Part shown: one piece after another, positions 1 to 8,751 of the stretch
How positions within the stretch are numbered: the first letter of the stretch is position 1
Layout: the number at the start of each line of letters is the position of its first letter
DNA from: Chrysochromulina tobinii
Taxonomy: Eukaryota > Haptophyta > Prymnesiales > Chrysochromulinaceae
Direction of reading: 5' to 3'
DNA: 30,437 nucleotides
Assembly: GCA_001275005.1 (NCBI GenBank)
Contig: JWZX01002096.1
Location: 1 to 30,437, forward strand
Notes under the pieces: model-generated
The model's database searches: none
Told to the model about the DNA's origin: nothing
Seen by the model: only the letters and a program-made list of their open reading frames with translations
Made by a program: the position numbers and the translations under genes

Positions 1-987
1 CTGGGCGCGGAGAGTCCGTTCCGCCACCTGGTGGGTCACCATGCCGTAATCGAGATGATTGCTGAGAAGGGGAGCTGAGAAGTGTGTGAGATAAGTGGGG
101 ACAAGGGAGTTAACCATAAGTTAACCAGGGAGCGGCGATGTAGAATCACTGACTGAGAAGAGGGGACTAGGTGTGATTGCGTCGGTATCATTACGGTGTC
201 ATGTGTGCGTCCGCACCTACGCATGCCTAGATTTCTAGCCTAGATGCCTACTCCTCGCCCTGGAGCTGCGGATCTACAGACTGTAGCGCCTCCTTGCGAG
301 CGGTGACGCCCCAACGGCCATGCAGCTTGCTGGCCATGCCTTTGCTGACGACACTCATCCCCTCACCCACGCCTTGCGTCGAGGAGAGAACCGCGCGCCG
401 CATCGGGCGCGCAGCTCAACTCTAAGGTGTTTCAAGCGGAAATGTAATTGCGCTTCTCTTGCATGCCCGTGCTCTCGCTTTCTAGCTTTCTAGCTGCATA
501 CATGCATTTGTATCGCAATCAGGTTATCCCAAGTAGACGTTGGCCTTTCTGACTGATTGACTCTGACACTCACGCGCCGCATCCCCATGACTCGAAACGA
601 ACGGACAAGAAAAAGCAAAAGCTTGAGAGCACGGGCAAGCAAGCACAAAAAGCGCAATTCTGTTTCCTCGACACTTCTACACAAAAGAGGCTTCACGGAA
701 ACACCTCTGAGATGCTGCTGTGATGTTCAACACAACGTGCAAAACCTCCGGACCCCCTAGCACGTCGAGCGAGGGTTGCTATCGGCTATCGCATGGACGG
801 AGGCATGGCCGACACGCCCTGGCCGACACAACCTGTTAAACACATGCCGTTAATCGGCAAAAGGTAGGGGGAAGGCAAAGCCTGCCCCCAGATAGTCACA
901 AGCGCCTTGCGAGTGCAGCGTCGCGCATCCTCTCACTGACGCCCTGTCACACTACATGGAGCACCTCTGAGATGAGCGGCGCGCCCG
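1..987. other. Mostly non-coding 5' flank
   Basis: Apart from one doubtful short exon on the minus strand (248-403), no reading frame here shows a recognisable domain or sustained coding bias. The block from about 420 to 760 is less GC-rich than the genes. A short direct repeat, GGCCGACAC, occurs twice around 808-830. The last ~100 bases presumably hold the promoter of the glycosyltransferase gene that follows. I found no convincing TATA box. Confidence 0.5.
248..403 (-). CDS. Possible terminal exon of an unrecognised minus-strand gene
   Basis: A minus-strand frame of 51 codons runs from an ATG at 403 to a TAG at 248-250. About three quarters of its third positions are G or C, as in the real genes nearby. 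The peptide starts MRRAVLSS, contains GMASKLHGRWG, and ends QLQGEE. I do not recognise it. A TGA lies just upstream in frame, and an AG acceptor (TTGAG) sits about ten bases before the ATG, so it could be a last exon rather than a complete gene. No upstream exon was found. In GC-rich DNA a frame this short can arise by chance, so the call is weak. Confidence 0.2.
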   Translation of the reverse strand: MRRAVLSSTQGVGEGMSVVSKGMASKLHGRWGVTARKEALQSVDPQLQGEE

Positions 988-1026
988 TTGCGGCGCGCTT
1001 CGCAGACTCTACCCACGAAACAAAGC

Positions 1027-3149
1027 ATGCGCGATTACATCCCTCATCAAGGGGCGCCACCCAGGCCGGACCTGGCCTGCCGCCCGCAGCTCGCGGCAGG
1101 CCCATCGCTCTGGATTCCTGTGGGGAAACGTGAAGTCTTGGTTGTTCCTAAACAGTGCGTCATTTGTACTCGTCGGAGCGAGCGAGCGCGCGAGCAGCGT
1201 GCGGAGCAGTCCTCGTGGTCGTCCGGACTGACCGCCCGCCGGTGCAACAGCCAAAGCGCCGCACCCAGGTGCCTGGTCATGTCCCTGCACGTCGTCTTCT
1301 CCGCGGAGTGCAATGCGGCAATGGATTGGCAGTCCATCGGGCTGTTCCACTCCTTCCACGCTGCCGGGCAGCCGGGCAACATAACGCGCCTGCTGGCCTG
1401 CTCCAAGGAGCAGCTGCGCACTTACGCGGGCCTTGATGCGGGACCCACCTTCGTGCATCACAACATGCGCTTCGGACACCCGCTCATCGACGAGGTTGGC
1501 TACCCTTCGTACAACAAGCCCGCGAGCGTCATGTTCTTCCTCGAGCAAGTGGACGTCAAGGAGGAGTACATTGCGCTGCTGGACGCCGACATGCTGATCC
1601 GCGAGCCGCTGGACCCGATCAAGCTGGGCGCGGCGCCCGGCGTGGTCGTCTCGGCCGAGTACAGTTACCTTGTCGGCACCGACTCTCGCAATGCCACGCA
1701 CGACCATTGCTTCGCCCGCCGCTTTCTTGAGCCGACAGAGCTTCCGTTGATGGCGCGCTGTGGCGGCTTCCACATCTTCCATCGAGAGGACATCCGGCGG
1801 ATCGCGCCGCTCTGGATCGAGTTTACACGCCAGGTGCGCGCGTACGCCAAGCGCGACCCCGAGACCTTCTTCGCCGAGTCGTTTCTCAACTGGCACGCGG
1901 CCGACGGCGTCACTCCGGACATGTGGGAAACCCGGCGCAGGCAGGCGATGTGGCAGGCGGAGATGTACGGGTACATCTTCGGGGCGGCGCGCGCCGGCGT
2001 GTCGCACGTGGTGCGCGAAGAGCACGACGCTCGTCGTCCCAGATTACATCCTGATCGACCTCTCCTGATTGGCTCTTGATTGGGCTCTTATTCATGCCTC
2101 TTGATGGCCTGCTGCTTGCCTCGGCTTGCAGGTTCGTACGGACACGATGCTCTACCCAGGCTACGTTCCGGTGGGCGGCCTACTCCCAAGCATCCTCCAC
2201 TATGGCGCCGACTACACGATTGAAGGGGACGTCCATTTGATGGGACACCCTAATGTGGAGCACTCAGATATGGGACACCCTCGTGCACTGGGACGCGCAT
2301 CGAGCCTCGAGGGATGAGAATCTGGATGAGAATCTGGATGAGAACCTGCTCCAGTGTGCCTCCGGCACGGAGGTCTACTTCGACCAGATGAACCTCTGAT
2401 TGTCCGTTGATGACCCCTGATGATGGGCTCTGATGGGTGCTGATGACCTCTCTCATCAGGTCTACTTCAACAAGATGAACCAGGTGCACCTCGACCTATA
2501 CGACATCGCGCGAAAGAATGGATGCGAGATGACCCTCGCGCACACCCGCGCCGTATCGGGCACATCCAGGCCACGGGAGCGACTCGTGGAGCGACTGGAG
2601 CGCGCCGTATCGGGCTTCGAGGTGGAAGGCTTCTTCTTCTTCGGGCAGCCGCCACCGCCGCGCTTTGCCGACGGGCGCGCGCGCACGAAGCGCGACTTGC
2701 TCTGCATCGAGCACCTGCGCGTGCTCAACGACGCCATCTGTGAATTCTACAAAGAGCGCTGTGGGGAGCCGTCGCAATGGCGTTGTACCGGGCATCATGG
2801 GCGTGATCTGGACCTGCAGCGCGCGTTGCGAGAGTGCCATGACACCCATAGCCTCTGCCCGGTCTATGCGACGAGTGGTGAGTGCGCTCGCAATCCAATT
2901 TGGATGCTCAGTGAGTGTGCCGCAAGCTGCGGCTTGTGTGACGCCGACAACCAACTCAACCCGCTCACGCGCACGATGCTCATGAGACAAATCGAGCCGT
3001 ATGAGCTCATCGGTGCGAACGCGAGGAGGCCGCCGGATGTACTTGGATTGGAGCACTTGTCGGCTGAGCAGACGGAGAGCCACGACGGGCACGAGGAAGA
3101 GGACGGGGAGTGTGCGCGCGAGGGAGAGGCGCTGGCGGATGATAGCTGA
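1027..3149 (+). CDS. Peptidyl-serine/hydroxyproline O-glycosyltransferase with ShKT domain (3 exons)
   Basis: Exons 1027-2010, 2132-2230 and 2460-3149 join in phase to 590 codons. The product resembles the plant/algal peptidyl-serine alpha-galactosyltransferase (SGT1) and hydroxyproline arabinosyltransferase family, Golgi/ER enzymes that add sugars to secreted glycoproteins. Seen: HVVFSAEC...DWQSIGL near the start, a metal-binding D-A-D (LLDADMLI), GGFHIF, AEMYGYIFGAA, then across intron 1 HV-VRTDTMLYPGY, and RDLLCIEHLRVLNDAI. A six-cysteine ShKT module lies at 2835-2939. The acidic tail ends in DDS. Intron 1 is GTGCGC...TTGCAG and intron 2 is GTCCAT...CATCAG, both phase 0, fixed by homology across the joins. 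The start is uncertain: ATG at 1027 is the first in frame, but family similarity begins at ATG 1279. No signal anchor is visible in this frame, so a 5' exon may be missing. Confidence 0.82.
1032..1064 (+). repeat. 33-bp element shared with 25621-25653
   Basis: This 33-base stretch matches 25621-25653 at 31 positions, including an uninterrupted run beginning ACATCCCTCATCAAGGGGCG. Weaker similarity follows downstream (CGCTCTG and TGTGGGGAA in both). Here it lies at the 5' end of the glycosyltransferase gene. The other copy lies between two divergent genes. It may be a remnant of a dispersed repeat or a shared promoter/5'UTR element. Confidence 0.6.
2011..2131 (+). other. Intron 1 of the glycosyltransferase gene
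   Basis: A phase-0 intron of 121 nt, GTGCGC...TTGCAG, placed because H-V joined to V-R-T-D-T-M-L-Y-P-G-Y restores the family motif exactly. Its first ~35 bases look like a diverged copy of the start of exon 2: both contain CACGAYGCTC followed by CCCAG and a TAC. Its 3' part contains degenerate units such as CTCTTGATTGGG and CCTCTTGATGGCC. Confidence 0.75.
2231..2459 (+). other. Intron 2 of the glycosyltransferase gene, with exon-like copy and tandem repeats
   Basis: A phase-0 intron of 229 nt, GTCCAT...CATCAG, placed by joining ...TIEGD to VYFNKMNQ, which aligns with the family segment after the LHYG motif. It contains two near-copies of TGGGACACCCT, about three of GATGAGAATCTG, and a TGATGGG-rich 3' end. 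At about 2382-2402 it carries a near-copy (19 of 21) of the first 21 bases of exon 3, GTCTACTTC-A-ACAAGATGAAC. Confidence 0.7.
2835..2939 (+). other. ShKT six-cysteine domain (inside the glycosyltransferase)
   Basis: The segment starts CHDTHSLC and ends CAASCGLC, with six cysteines in the ShKT spacing, including a CxxxCxxC end. ShKT domains occur as small extracellular disulphide modules at the C-termini of many secreted algal and plant enzymes, notably prolyl 4-hydroxylases. Its presence supports secretory-pathway location. A role in substrate or partner binding is inference. Confidence 0.75.
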
Positions 3150-3575
3150 GATGATAGCGTAGGAAGTGAAGTATCTGCAAGTGGCTCACACAAACACACA
3201 CAACCCCGCGACACTATTGGACACGTGCCCAACACGCTACACGGACTGCTCTCACCCGAGAGCGGGACGCGCGGACGACGCATCGCATGGTGGCTCGCTC
3301 CCGGCCACGCGCACGGATAGCACCACACACGCATTCGCTTGCCACGCTGTGAATGGACCATTCCAGCATCGTGGTGAAGCCCCAAGGCCCAAACAACGAG
3401 AGGTGCTGCGGCTTGGCATAGATGTGTGTGGTGACCATCACCATGCCCAATGGGCGCCATCTTGGGCGCCGAGATGCATGAGCATGCATCGGAGTTGCCG
3501 TCCCGCTTCCCCAACCCAGCGACCCGAGACGCCTCCCCAGTACTCGACACCTCTTCACACCAAGCCGCCACGTCT
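3150..3575. other. Convergent intergenic spacer
   Basis: These 426 bases separate two genes converging from either side and should hold both 3' UTRs. There is a CA-rich run near 3186-3205, a GGGCGCC direct repeat near 3450-3470, and a small palindromic stretch, ATGCATGAGCATGCAT, around 3474-3489. No supported gene was seen. Confidence 0.5.
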
Positions 3576-6500
3576 TCACAGCAGCCCGTCGTGGCGCAGC
3601 AGCGCGGTCGCTTGGGGCGCGCGTCCTCGGAAGAGTACAAAGACCTCGGCGGCGGGCTTGGAGCCACCCATCGCGAGGACGGTGTCCGCATACCTGCATA
3701 GGCAATCAGACGCCATCAGAGGACATCAGAGGGCATCAGAGGCCATCAGTGGAATTCAGAAGCCATCAGAGGTCATCAGTGGCGCTCAGTGCGCATACAG
3801 CCTGCCCAGGCCCTCAACCGCTTTCGAATTCTCGAGGCCGCCCTCTTCGAAGGCTGCGAACCCGTCAGCGGACAGCACCTCGGCCCACTTGTACGAAAAG
3901 TAGCCCGCCGCGTACCCGCCCGCGAAGATGTGTGAGAAGGCGCAGAGGAATCGGTCCTCGGGGAGCGGTTGCAGCGGCGCCGTCTTGGCAGCGACCGTGC
4001 GGTAGGTCTCGAAGATGGACGAGGGGGTGGGCTGACAATCCGCAGAGTGGCCATCGGTGACAGTCAGTGGCCATCGGTGACAGTCAGTGGCCATCGGTGA
4101 CAGTCATCGGTGACAGTCAGTGGACATCGGTGACAGTCAGTGGCCATCGGTGACAGTCAGTGGCCATCGGCGTGGCCGTCGGTGGCAAGCAGCGGCAAGC
4201 TGTGGGAAGCAACAACAAGCAGCAGCCCTCAGCAGCCCTCACTTTGAAGTCCGCAGAGTGGATCGCGAGGTCGGATAATGCAAAGGTCAATTGACGAACC
4301 ATCGCATACGCGGCCCGATACGTCTTGGCCGCCCGAACCTTTTCGACGAGCTCGGCGGGAATGGGGGCACCCGTCTTCCAATGCTTCGCCATGCCCCCGA
4401 GGGTTTGCTTCTCGAGCACCTGCATGCGCCATCAATTGTACATCAACGGCACTCCATGGCACTTCACGACTCTCAATGGCAACCAATCGATACTGCAATC
4501 AGCGGTACGCACGCACCCAGTATTCCATGAATTGCGAGGGCTGCTCAACGGCATCCCACTCGACGCCCGAGATGCCCGAGACGGCGCCTTCATCCACGGT
4601 TGTGAGCATGTGCTGCAGCCCGTGGCCCGTCTCATGAAAGAGAGTCGTGCACTGGTCAAACGTCATCAGAGACGGTGTAACTACCGCCCCTGTCGCCGGG
4701 TCCGTAACCGGCGGAGCCTGATTGCACACGAGGATGGCCACCGGCAGACGCGCCGGTGTGCCCGGAGGGGCCATCACACGCGAACGGCCCACCTGTCCAT
4801 CCACGCGCAGCGGAGAGGCACTCAGAGGAACTCAGTGGCCATCAGAGGCGTTGGGAGGCATTGGGAGGCATTCAAAGGCCAGCAGAGGCCATCATCTCAC
4901 CGCCCCATTCATCCACGCGCCGCCCTTCTTCTCCGCCGGCCGGGCGAACGGATCGAGGAAAAAGTAGCCGACGGCCGCCCCGTCGCGCTTCACCTCGAAC
5001 AGCCGCACCTGTTCATCCCACACCTGCGCGCCCACGCTGCTCGGCTCGATCTGCACCATGTCCCAAAAGAGGCGCGAGTCATCAGTGGCAATCCATGGCC
5101 TTCAAGGCTCCCCACCCAAAAGAGGCGCGAGTCATCAGTGGCAATCCATGGCCTTCAGCGCACCTGCACGATCTGGACCCCAAAAAGGCGCGAGCACACC
5201 CCGAACAGGCCGTCGAGGACGAGGTCGAGAGGCAGATACTGCTTCGTCTCCTCCTCATTGAACGAGTACTTCTCGACCTGATGAGGTAGGCCATCAGAGC
5301 AGGCACTCAGTGGTACTCACCAGGCGCAATCAGCCCCACTCCCACACGTTCCACGAGCTCTCTCCTCTACCTTGAGCTTCTCGGCATAGTAAGAGACGTC
5401 CCAATTATGAAGCTTGCGGCCGGCGAATGCCTCGAGCTCCGCATGCTCAGCCTTGGCCTTGTCGTACGATTTGGTGCGCAGGTCCTCGAGGAGGGCGAGC
5501 GCCGTGTCGAGCGTCGCCATCTTCTTGGCCATCGAGACGTCGGCATGGCACTTGAAACCCAGCAGCTCGGCCTTCTCGCGCCTGAGTGACAGGATCTTGA
5601 CGATCGTCGGCCCGTTATCCTTACCGTCCAGATCGCCAAACGTCTGGCACTCGCTCGCACGCGTCACCTGCGCCCGGTAGACCTTCTCGCGAAGCTTCTC
5701 GTCGTCCGCATACTGCAACACCGCCATCAGGCAGGGGCCATCGAGGGTCACCACCCACGGGCCTTCCACCGACGTAGCGTCCGCATGTCCCCTCTGGCGT
5801 GCAGCAGCGGCCATCTGGGCACGCGCCGATTCGGGCAAACCGGCCACCTCAGCCGGCGTCGTCAAAGTCAGCGAGAAGGCCTTCGTAGCATCGAGTACGT
5901 TGTTCCCAAATTGGGTCGAGAGCGCCGCGAGCTCGGTCGCGATCTCGTTGAATCTCGCCTTGGCCTCGCCTTTGAGCCCGATGCCGCTCAACTCGGCGCC
6001 TCGGATCTCAAGCTCGGCCACCCGCCGCTGCGTCTCGGCGAGCGCAGACCACGCGGCGGCGTCCGCGCGCAGGGCGAGCCACCCTCTGCGCACCGAGAGG
6101 CAGGGGTGGGTAAGCGTGCCGATTCGTGACCCTTCGAGGTGCTAGGTGGCACCCAATGATCATTTAACAGTGGTACTCAGTGGCACTCAATGATCATCTG
6201 CTCACGAACCGGTAGATCGCCTCGCTCTGGCTCATCCTCGTGAAGAACTGCACGACCTTGGGCTGCGTGTCCTGTACGGCCTTACGCAGCGCCTCTTCAT
6301 CCTTGACCGACTTGAGGTGGTTGACCGCCGACCACGGCGCGTTCACCAGCTCCTGGATGCGCTCGGCCTCGTCATTAAGTTCCTTGTACGTGGGCGTCTT
6401 ACCCGCGGCGAGCTTGGACTCGATGGTGGCCTCGAGCTGAATGAGCGCCGCGTCTGCTTGCGTGAGCCGCTCCGTCATTGCGGGCGCCACGTGCTCGGCA

Positions 6501-6730
6501 CGGATGTCGGCGTAGCGTGGGAAGAGCGCCCATGCCGGAGGGGTCAGGAGCGGATTGAGAGTCTTCCCCTCGGCCGAGGAGAGGCAATGGGCGGTCGCAG
6601 CAGCGGTGGTGCTCGCCACCACAGCCGCAGAGGCTGCCAGGTAGCGTGGATGTAGCGCTCGCCCGCCCATGTTGGCAGCCCGCCCGGCGATCACGAGGTG
6701 GCGCACCAAGGAGCGCCGCGTCATCATCAT
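3576..6730 (-). CDS. Oligopeptidase A-type M3 zinc metallopeptidase, probably organellar (8 exons)
   Basis: Eight exons on the minus strand join in phase to 767 codons plus stop: 6730-6210, 6085-5371, 5277-5164, 5050-4901, 4792-4517, 4419-4243, 4031-3799, 3693-3576. The product follows the bacterial PrlC/OpdA and plant organellar oligopeptidase family along its whole length. These enzymes degrade peptides of roughly 8-23 residues, including cleaved targeting peptides. Zinc site: HETGH at residues 553-557, with the third ligand Glu583 in VEQPSQ. Other hallmarks are [31 protein letters not shown] and FRGRAP near the end. The N-terminus ([12 protein letters not shown]...) is basic, Ser/Ala-rich and acid-free, as in mitochondrial or plastid presequences. 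Every junction is GT-AG and phase-consistent, so the gene looks intact. The first intron's donor was chosen to keep the family spacing around Y-R-G-W-L-A-L-R. Confidence 0.93.
3694..3798 (-). other. M3 peptidase intron 7 (repeat-filled)
   Basis: A phase-2 intron of 105 nt. The donor starts GTATGCGCAC and the next exon starts GTATGCGGAC, so intron and exon beginnings are near-identical. The body is about seven degenerate copies of an 11-12-base unit close to CCTCTGATGGC in the sense strand. The join gives [13 protein letters not shown], the family sequence. Confidence 0.85.
4032..4242 (-). repeat. M3 peptidase intron 6 with 20-bp minisatellite
   Basis: A phase-0 intron of 211 nt, donor GTGAGG, acceptor TTGTCAG. 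On the plus strand a 20-base unit, CAGTCAGTGGCCATCGGTGA, is repeated about six times from 4041 to about 4173, with one partial copy. The last ~20 intron bases (CCACTCTGCGGATTGTCAG) are a diverged copy of the end of the upstream exon (CCACTCTGCGGACTTCAAA). Confidence 0.85.
4420..4516 (-). other. M3 peptidase intron 5
   Basis: A phase-0 intron of 97 nt, GTGCGT...CATGCAG, joining FMEYW to [14 protein letters not shown] as in the family. Near its 3' end GCCGTTGA and CAATTGATGG echo GCCGTTGA and CAATTCATGG from the end of the upstream exon. The duplication is weaker than in the neighbouring introns. Confidence 0.8.
4793..4900 (-). other. M3 peptidase intron 4
   Basis: A phase-0 intron of 108 nt, GTGAGATG...GACAG, joining GGAWMNGA to VGRSRVMA. 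The upstream exon ends GCGCGTGGATGAATGGGGCG and the intron ends GCGCGTGGATGGACAG, a clear duplication. The body has units such as GCCTCTGATGGCCACTGAG. Confidence 0.85.
5051..5163 (-). repeat. M3 peptidase intron 3 with two copies of an exon-derived unit
   Basis: A phase-0 intron of 113 nt, GTGCGC...GTGCAG. Two identical 43-base segments occupy 5062-5104 and 5115-5157, with a 53-base period. Each ends, in the sense strand, in CTCGCGCCTCTTTTGGG, nearly the same as CTCGCGCCTTTTTGGGG in the upstream exon (about 5178-5194). So the exon tail is present once in the exon and twice in the intron. Confidence 0.85.
5278..5370 (-). other. M3 peptidase intron 2
   Basis: A phase-0 intron of 93 nt, donor AAG|GTAGAGGAG, acceptor CATCAG|GTCGAGAAG. 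The intron start resembles the start of the next exon. The join gives [18 protein letters not shown], as expected for the family. The body includes CTCTGATGGCC. Confidence 0.85.
6086..6209 (-). other. M3 peptidase intron 1
   Basis: A phase-2 intron of 124 nt, donor TACCG|GTTCGTGAG, acceptor GTGCGCAG|AGGG. GATCATT and GTGCCACTGAGTACCACTG-like segments are repeated within it. An alternative donor four bases downstream (GTGAGCAG) would break the frame with this acceptor. The chosen pair keeps frame and family spacing. Confidence 0.75.
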
Positions 6731-7543
6731 GGCGTTGACTTTCAGTGTGGTGTGAATGCGCGGAGACAGTATTGAAAAGCCGCTCGCGTGCGGGCCCTCA
6801 AAATGAATGTTTTTGGAACTGCACGGCGCCCTACAAAAGGCATTTTCTCAAGAACCTCGCTTCCTTGATAACATAAGGACTATAAAGAGGGGACCGTCTA
6901 AAGAGAGCTCATCATCCTAAACCATTGTCCTAAACGCAAACAGTTGTAAAGGTTCGGCTCTCAAAAAGGCAACACAGCATCATGTGACGGAGTGCACACA
7001 CACACATGTAGTCTATCCACAATAATCAGTATCGCGCAGACACACACAACGGTCCCGCATCCCCGCATTGGCCGGCATGTGACGTTACAGAGCACACCGC
7101 ACTTCTGCGCACGCTTCGCACGGGCGCGCTCGACAGTAGAAGCATGAGCCAGGTCGGGAGAGACCGCACCAACTGCGTCCTCCCTCACGCGCCGATCTCG
7201 CGCCGATCTCGCGCAAGCCACATAGGATTGTCGAGCCACAGGCAGCCTGGCCTCCATTCCGCCGCTCAGGCCGGGTGAGGCGATCTCGCAACCGGAGATC
7301 CGATGCTCAGGCCGGTGAGGCGATCACCGCCCACCGGCATGCCCCACCTCGGCCGTATCCAAGCGCGTCGCCGTCGCCGCTGTCGCCGCGACGCCGCTGT
7401 CCACGTCTCCTCCCGCGTCATCACGTCATCACGCCTCCGCGCCGCCGTCCCGCGGCGCGCTCGGCACCCACGAAGGCGGCCGCTCCGCCTCCTCCTCCTC
7501 CTCCTCCTCCTCCTCCACCGCCTCCACCTCAACCGCCGGCCGC
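6731..7543. other. Intergenic: M3 peptidase promoter side and orphan 3' side
   Basis: This 813-base stretch lies upstream of the peptidase start and downstream of the next minus-strand gene. It has an AT-richer block at 6770-7040, a CA-rich run near 6990-7050, and a (CCT)n microsatellite from about 7488 to 7515 just past the orphan gene's stop. ACTATAAAGAGG at about 6889 looks like a TATA box only on the plus strand, where no gene follows. No supported gene was seen. Confidence 0.5.
7488..7515 (+). repeat. (CCT)n microsatellite
   Basis: About nine uninterrupted CCT/CTC triplets lie about 30 bases beyond the stop codon of the minus-strand orphan gene, hence in its likely 3' UTR. Confidence 0.9.
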
Positions 7544-8425
7544 TCACTGCAGCTGCGAGAAGTTCGACGTCGACTTCATGGCTGCTTTGAGCGCCTCGAG
7601 CATCGCGTCGTGCGAGTTCGACGAGTAGTTGTCGTTGTCGTTGGCAAAGTCCTCTCGGAGCGTCTCCTTCCACGCCTGCACCGGCCCCGCGCCCAGCTGC
7701 CCCTTGTTGTCGAGGGGACGCACATGGCCCTTCGAGAAGGTCTGTTTGGCCGAGTACGCGTTGCCCGTGAACGAGTTGATGTCGCAGAACGGGTCCATCT
7801 TCCGCCGCTCGAGCGTACGCGTGGACACGGAGAAGCCCTCGACGTTCTTCCACGGGTGGTCCTGCTTGGCGGGCCGGTACTCGAACGAGGGCGTCCAGTC
7901 CTTGGTCTGGAAGTCCGACATCGTCAACCCCGCGAACCCACTCTTCTTTGTGCGTGTCTTGCCCTCCGTGTCGGGCGACGAGACGACAGCGCGGCTCTTG
8001 GGCGTCTTCTTCGGCTGGCGGACGGGCGACTGCGGCGAGTGCTCGCCGGTCATGAGCACGTGGCCCAGCTGCGTCGGCGCCTTGGGCTTAATCTCCAGGC
8101 ATGAGACCGTCCGCTTGGTTAGGCGGTCCTGGATCTCCTTCCGTTCCTTCTTGTCGCCCTGCCACTTCGCAAGCGTGAGCTTCATAGCGCTCTCTGAGAC
8201 GTAGTTATTGTGGAACTGCTGGCGCCGCGTCGCCATACGCTCGAGGATGTCTCGCCTCTCCTTTTCGTTGAGCGCCATGCCCTCGCGGATCGCAGACTGG
8301 ATCTGCTTGGGCGGTGGCCGGCCCGGGTGCCACCCAGCAGTCTCCTTCTCCACCTCAAGCCACAGATCCTGCATTTGCGTGTTGCCACGCAGAATATCCG
8401 CAGTCTTGCTCACGTTGGACAGCAT
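7544..8425 (-). CDS. Orphan basic protein, 293 residues
   Basis: A single uninterrupted frame of 293 codons, ATG at 8425 and TGA at 7544-7546. I do not recognise a family. The first ~110 residues are charged and probably helical (KERRDILERMATRRQQFHNN, KKERKEIQDRL). A Ser/Pro/Lys-rich linker follows, then an aromatic-rich segment with DWTPSFEYRPAKQDHPWKN and KMDPFCDINSFTGNAYSAK that looks like conserved short motifs. No signal peptide or membrane segment. Such motif-rich basic proteins are common among cilium and cytoskeleton components, but that is only a guess. It is divergent with the thioredoxin-like gene, with 326 bases between the two starts. Confidence 0.75.
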   Translation of the reverse strand: MLSNVSKTADILRGNTQMQDLWLEVEKETAGWHPGRPPPKQIQSAIREGMALNEKERRDILERMATRRQQFHNNYVSESAMKLTLAKWQGDKKERKEIQDRLTKRTVSCLEIKPKAPTQLGHVLMTGEHSPQSPVRQPKKTPKSRAVVSSPDTEGKTRTKKSGFAGLTMSDFQTKDWTPSFEYRPAKQDHPWKNVEGFSVSTRTLERRKMDPFCDINSFTGNAYSAKQTFSKGHVRPLDNKGQLGAGPVQAWKETLREDFANDNDNYSSNSHDAMLEALKAAMKSTSNFSQLQ

Positions 8426-8751
8426 GGCTCAGCCCGACGCGAACGAGAGCGGGAGAGGAAAAACGAAGACTAAGAGCGCGCAAAAGAGTCGCGGCAGCGG
8501 CCCGGTTTTGTTTCGCAATTCGTTTCGAAAACGAAAACTTGTCAAACTTGTGAGCAAAAAAAGTGCCGGACGCATCCGTCTCAAGGTCCCGGTTCGAGAG
8601 CCTCTCGTGACATGGGTTCAACTTAAGGAAAACGTGTCGGCTGTGGAACGTATTCCCGTGAATGGAGTTTAAAGGGGTTTCACAATGCCGTGTGACATCT
8701 TGTCTAGGGCACTCTCCGCAGCCACTCACCGTAAACCGAGGTCGTCTCGCA
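8426..8751. promoter_or_regulatory. Divergent promoter region
   Basis: These 326 bases lie between the minus-strand orphan start and the plus-strand thioredoxin-like start, so they should hold both promoters and 5' UTRs. The middle (8515-8570) is AT-richer, with runs such as CGTTTCGAAAACGAAAAC and AAAAAAAGTG. No defined TATA box was identified. Confidence 0.45.

Noticed and set aside
1009-2025. Long minus-strand frame (338 codons) opposite the glycosyltransferase
   Set aside because: The plus strand carries clear family motifs over the same bases. The minus frame has only Arg/Ala/His-rich composition typical of antisense GC-rich DNA.
2864-3691. Minus-strand 275-codon frame at the peptidase 3' end
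   Set aside because: Only the segment around 3640-3690 matches the peptidase, and the frame then leaves the family sequence. The true last exon reads a different frame, ending [18 protein letters not shown] at 3576.
6885-6900. ACTATAAAGAGG as a TATA box
   Set aside because: It reads on the plus strand, but the adjacent gene starts are on the minus strand and no plus-strand gene follows.
8585-8612. GGTTCGAGAGCC resembling a tRNA B box
   Set aside because: The flanking bases do not form a T stem or acceptor stem, and there is no matching A box upstream.
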